Source: Nostoc sp. NMS4 (lineage in GTDB: Bacteria > Cyanobacteriota > Cyanobacteriia > Cyanobacteriales > Nostocaceae). From it: 44,884 nt of DNA. This document shows positions 43,511 to 44,884 of the stretch, one piece after another. Positions within the stretch are counted from its first letter, which is position 1; each line of letters begins with the position of its first letter. The stretch is taken from positions 1 through 44,884 of the forward strand of contig NZ_JABXKI010000277.1 in assembly GCF_017115095.1 (NCBI RefSeq), read 5' to 3'. The notes below the pieces were generated by a model. It was not told the origin of the DNA. It saw only the letters and a list, made by a program, of their open reading frames with translations, and searched no databases. Both the position numbers and the translations under genes were made by a program.

Positions 43511-44188
43511 ATGAGACTGAATTTAACTAATCGGGTTTTAGTAGGAGCAACGGAATGTAACTTAATGAAAGCAAAGACCGTGTTAAGAAGCATTACAACA
43601 GCAGGATTCGTATTCTTAAGTATTGGCTTCAGCCTTGGAGTATTTCAGTCACCAGCTAATGCAAAAGATTTGTGCGAAAGGGCTGGTATTTGCGCTTCTC
43701 CTCCAGAACGACCTACCAAATCCTCTATTGTCAAAAGACTGTCTGGCAATTTCCGTGGAACAGGAGGACAACAGGAAGCAATCATACACGATCTGGGGCG
43801 TAACAGAATACAGATTCTTGTCGATGGTGTCGTGTGGTTTGATTCAGGAGATGGAGAATTTAATTTCAGTAGTACACGCGGAAGATGTCTCACTGGTCTA
43901 TTTTCAGGGAGCGGACGGACGGATATTACATGCCTGTATGACTATGGCAACTCTAACGTAGGTTTTGTTGTTTTTACCTCTAATGGACGTGGTTTCAGTT
44001 TGAATCCGTGGTGGACGAGTGGAGCAGGTAATATGAATCCTGACATGATTGGCGAGATAGTCGCTGGGGACTTTGCTCGAACTGGCGCGACAGGACTTAG
44101 ATTTTCATATAAATATCCTGAAAATACTGGTTATATTACTATGGCATCCAATGGTTCAAGTTTTAAAGTGCAGAAAATTGATCGATAA
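43511..44188 (+). CDS. Exported protein with FG-GAP/VCBS-like repeats
   Basis: The start at ATG 43511 has aagga 7 bases upstream; ATG 43565 would give a more standard signal peptide (MKAKTVLRSITTAGFVFLS...ANA). The mature protein has three related segments, NFRGTGGQQEAIIHDLGRNR, GLFSGSGRTDITCLYDYGNS and GDFARTGATGLRFSYKYPEN, each followed by an I/F-rich strand and DG/NG turn. This is the pattern of FG-GAP/VCBS beta-propeller blades, though three is fewer than a complete propeller. A cysteine pair lies early (CERAGIC). It is probably secreted or periplasmic; function unknown. It is flanked on both sides by 33-bp HIP1 repeats. Confidence 0.62.
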   Translation: MRLNLTNRVLVGATECNLMKAKTVLRSITTAGFVFLSIGFSLGVFQSPANAKDLCERAGICASPPERPTKSSIVKRLSGNFRGTGGQQEAIIHDLGRNRIQILVDGVVWFDSGDGEFNFSSTRGRCLTGLFSGSGRTDITCLYDYGNSNVGFVVFTSNGRGFSLNPWWTSGAGNMNPDMIGEIVAGDFARTGATGLRFSYKYPENTGYITMASNGSSFKVQKIDR

Positions 44189-44267
44189 ATTGAATATTTA
44201 TTGCCAAAAAATTTGCTTGTAAGTTATTTGTAGGTTGGGTGGAGTAAAGCGAAACCCAACACTATAT

Positions 44268-44357
44268 TTTTCCATTACTTGATGATTTCATGCGATCGCA
44301 CTTTCCATTACATGATTATTTTAGGCGATCGCACTTTCCATTACACGATTATTTTAG
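44268..44357. repeat. Second group of 33-bp HIP1 repeats
   Basis: A partial unit at 44268 precedes two complete units at 44292-44324 and 44325-44357, which differ by about two bases from each other. They match the units at 43334. Confidence 0.85.
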
Positions 44358-44397
44358 GCGGTTCTGGTAGATTAATTTAATACAATATAATTACCTA

Positions 44398-44426
44398 TTG
44401 ACATAATATGCTAGTTTTAGCATACT
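44398..44426 (+). promoter_or_regulatory. Promoter with internal operator palindrome
   Basis: TTGACA (44398-44403), a 17-base spacer and CATACT (44421-44426) form the promoter. Within it, tatgcta (44407-44413) and tagcata (44418-44424) are a perfect 7-bp inverted repeat around gttt, overlapping the -10 box. This is a good candidate site for autorepression by the HTH protein encoded 24 bases downstream. Confidence 0.65.
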
Positions 44427-44450
44427 TAATCAAAAAAATACAGTAAAAAA

Positions 44451-44774
44451 ATGGGCGAAGAAAATAAAGTTGATGTTAGTAGCGGAAATGTATTTGCTGA
44501 CTTAGGTTTATCTAATCCCGAAGAAAGATTATTAAAAGCTGAACTAGTACGTAAAATCAGTGAAATCATTACTAATTTAAATTTAACACAAGTTCAAGCA
44601 GCCGAAATTCTAGGAATAGACCAACCAAAAGTTTCTCTACTAATTAGAGGTAGATTAAGTGGTTTTTCAACTGATAGATTGATAGCTTATCTAAACAAGT
44701 TAGGTAGTGACGTAGAGATTACAGTTAAACCTAAACCTGAAAATCGTAAATTCGCTCAGACAATTGTAGTCTGA
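44451..44774 (+). CDS. XRE-family HTH antitoxin-like regulator
   Basis: The protein is 107 residues. The helix-turn-helix is LNLTQVQAAEILGIDQPKVS followed by LLIRGRLSGFSTDRLIAYL. The N-terminal VFADLGLSNPEERLLKAELV segment and the whole length are typical of HigA-like antitoxins found next to RelE/HigB toxins. No toxin gene is visible on its upstream side; a partner to the right of the repeat at 44792-44874 cannot be excluded, as only 110 bases remain. The promoter has an operator palindrome, consistent with autorepression. Confidence 0.82.
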   Translation: MGEENKVDVSSGNVFADLGLSNPEERLLKAELVRKISEIITNLNLTQVQAAEILGIDQPKVSLLIRGRLSGFSTDRLIAYLNKLGSDVEITVKPKPENRKFAQTIVV

Positions 44775-44791
44775 TAATTATTACCAAACAA

Positions 44792-44874
44792 AAACCTCAC
44801 CCTGTCCTTGCGGACATCCCTCTCCTTACTAAGGAGAGGGACAGGTTTTGCGTAGCATAACCAGGGTGAGGTTT
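44792..44874. repeat. Nested inverted repeat, possible terminator
   Basis: Outer arms aaacctcaccctg (44792-44804) and cagggtgaggttt (44862-44874) pair perfectly over 13 bases. An inner hairpin ccctctccttactaaggagaggg has a 10-bp stem. It is related to the repeat at 13680-13731. Confidence 0.65.
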
Positions 44875-44884
44875 CTTTGGGCTA

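Overview
The window is chromosomal-type DNA from a filamentous, probably Nostocales, cyanobacterium. The evidence is the very frequent HIP1 octamer GCGATCGC in genes and spacers, long multidomain hybrid histidine kinases, DUF3131 and cyanobacterial-type GT2 proteins, and many small palindromic interspersed repeats (MITE-like elements and 'gaattcaggagtcag' repeats). No rRNA, tRNA, CRISPR array, complete insertion sequence or prophage was recognised.

Layout. (1) 1-2051: a dynamin-like GTPase on the minus strand, cut by the window edge. (2) 2293-2904: a RelE-like toxin gene broken by two different MITE-like insertions, both of which can be removed on paper. (3) 3195-7330: a KamA radical-SAM aminomutase, a SET-domain protein and an ATP-grasp (Ddl-like) ligase in one direction, facing a MATE exporter. 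(4) 7499-10493: a lytic transglycosylase and a small zinc-ribbon protein. (5) 11140-13632: a sensor kinase and OmpR-type regulator pair with a relic of another kinase's 3' end between them, then a ribbon-helix-helix protein. (6) 14091-15398: a proline-rich outer-membrane barrel protein. (7) 15616-28794: a dense signalling island with two hybrid kinases sharing an almost identical REC-HPt module, a coiled-coil protein, a BON/OmpA membrane protein, a Rab-like small GTPase, and an RsbW/RsbU/RsbV-type partner-switching set. (8) 28884-37533: a minus-strand exopolysaccharide cluster with a PIG-L deacetylase, a cellulose-synthase-like GT2, two DUF3131 proteins and a GH26-like protein with an altered catalytic residue. 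(9) 38196-44774: a secreted V8-like protease with RTX repeats, a TPR lipoprotein, an RmlD-like reductase, an orphan HTH protein, two small secreted proteins among 33-bp HIP1 repeats, and an orphan XRE antitoxin-like gene with a visible operator.

How the genes may work together. Regions 7 and 8 look like one sensing-to-envelope module. The two hybrid kinases end in HPt domains. The only nearby receiver without its own cognate kinase is the one fused to the PP2C phosphatase. A relay kinase to REC to HPt to REC-PP2C to STAS to RsbW-type anti-sigma kinase is therefore plausible, with the adjacent polysaccharide operon as a candidate output. The Rab-like GTPase lies 5 bases upstream of the second hybrid kinase and just downstream of a single-pass protein that ends in a periplasmic OmpA domain, suggesting a cell-wall-to-cytoplasm signalling device. 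This is inference from gene order and domains. Repeats have also shaped proteins here: a MITE encodes the C-terminus of one DUF3131 protein, and repeat-like sequence encodes linkers in both hybrid kinases.
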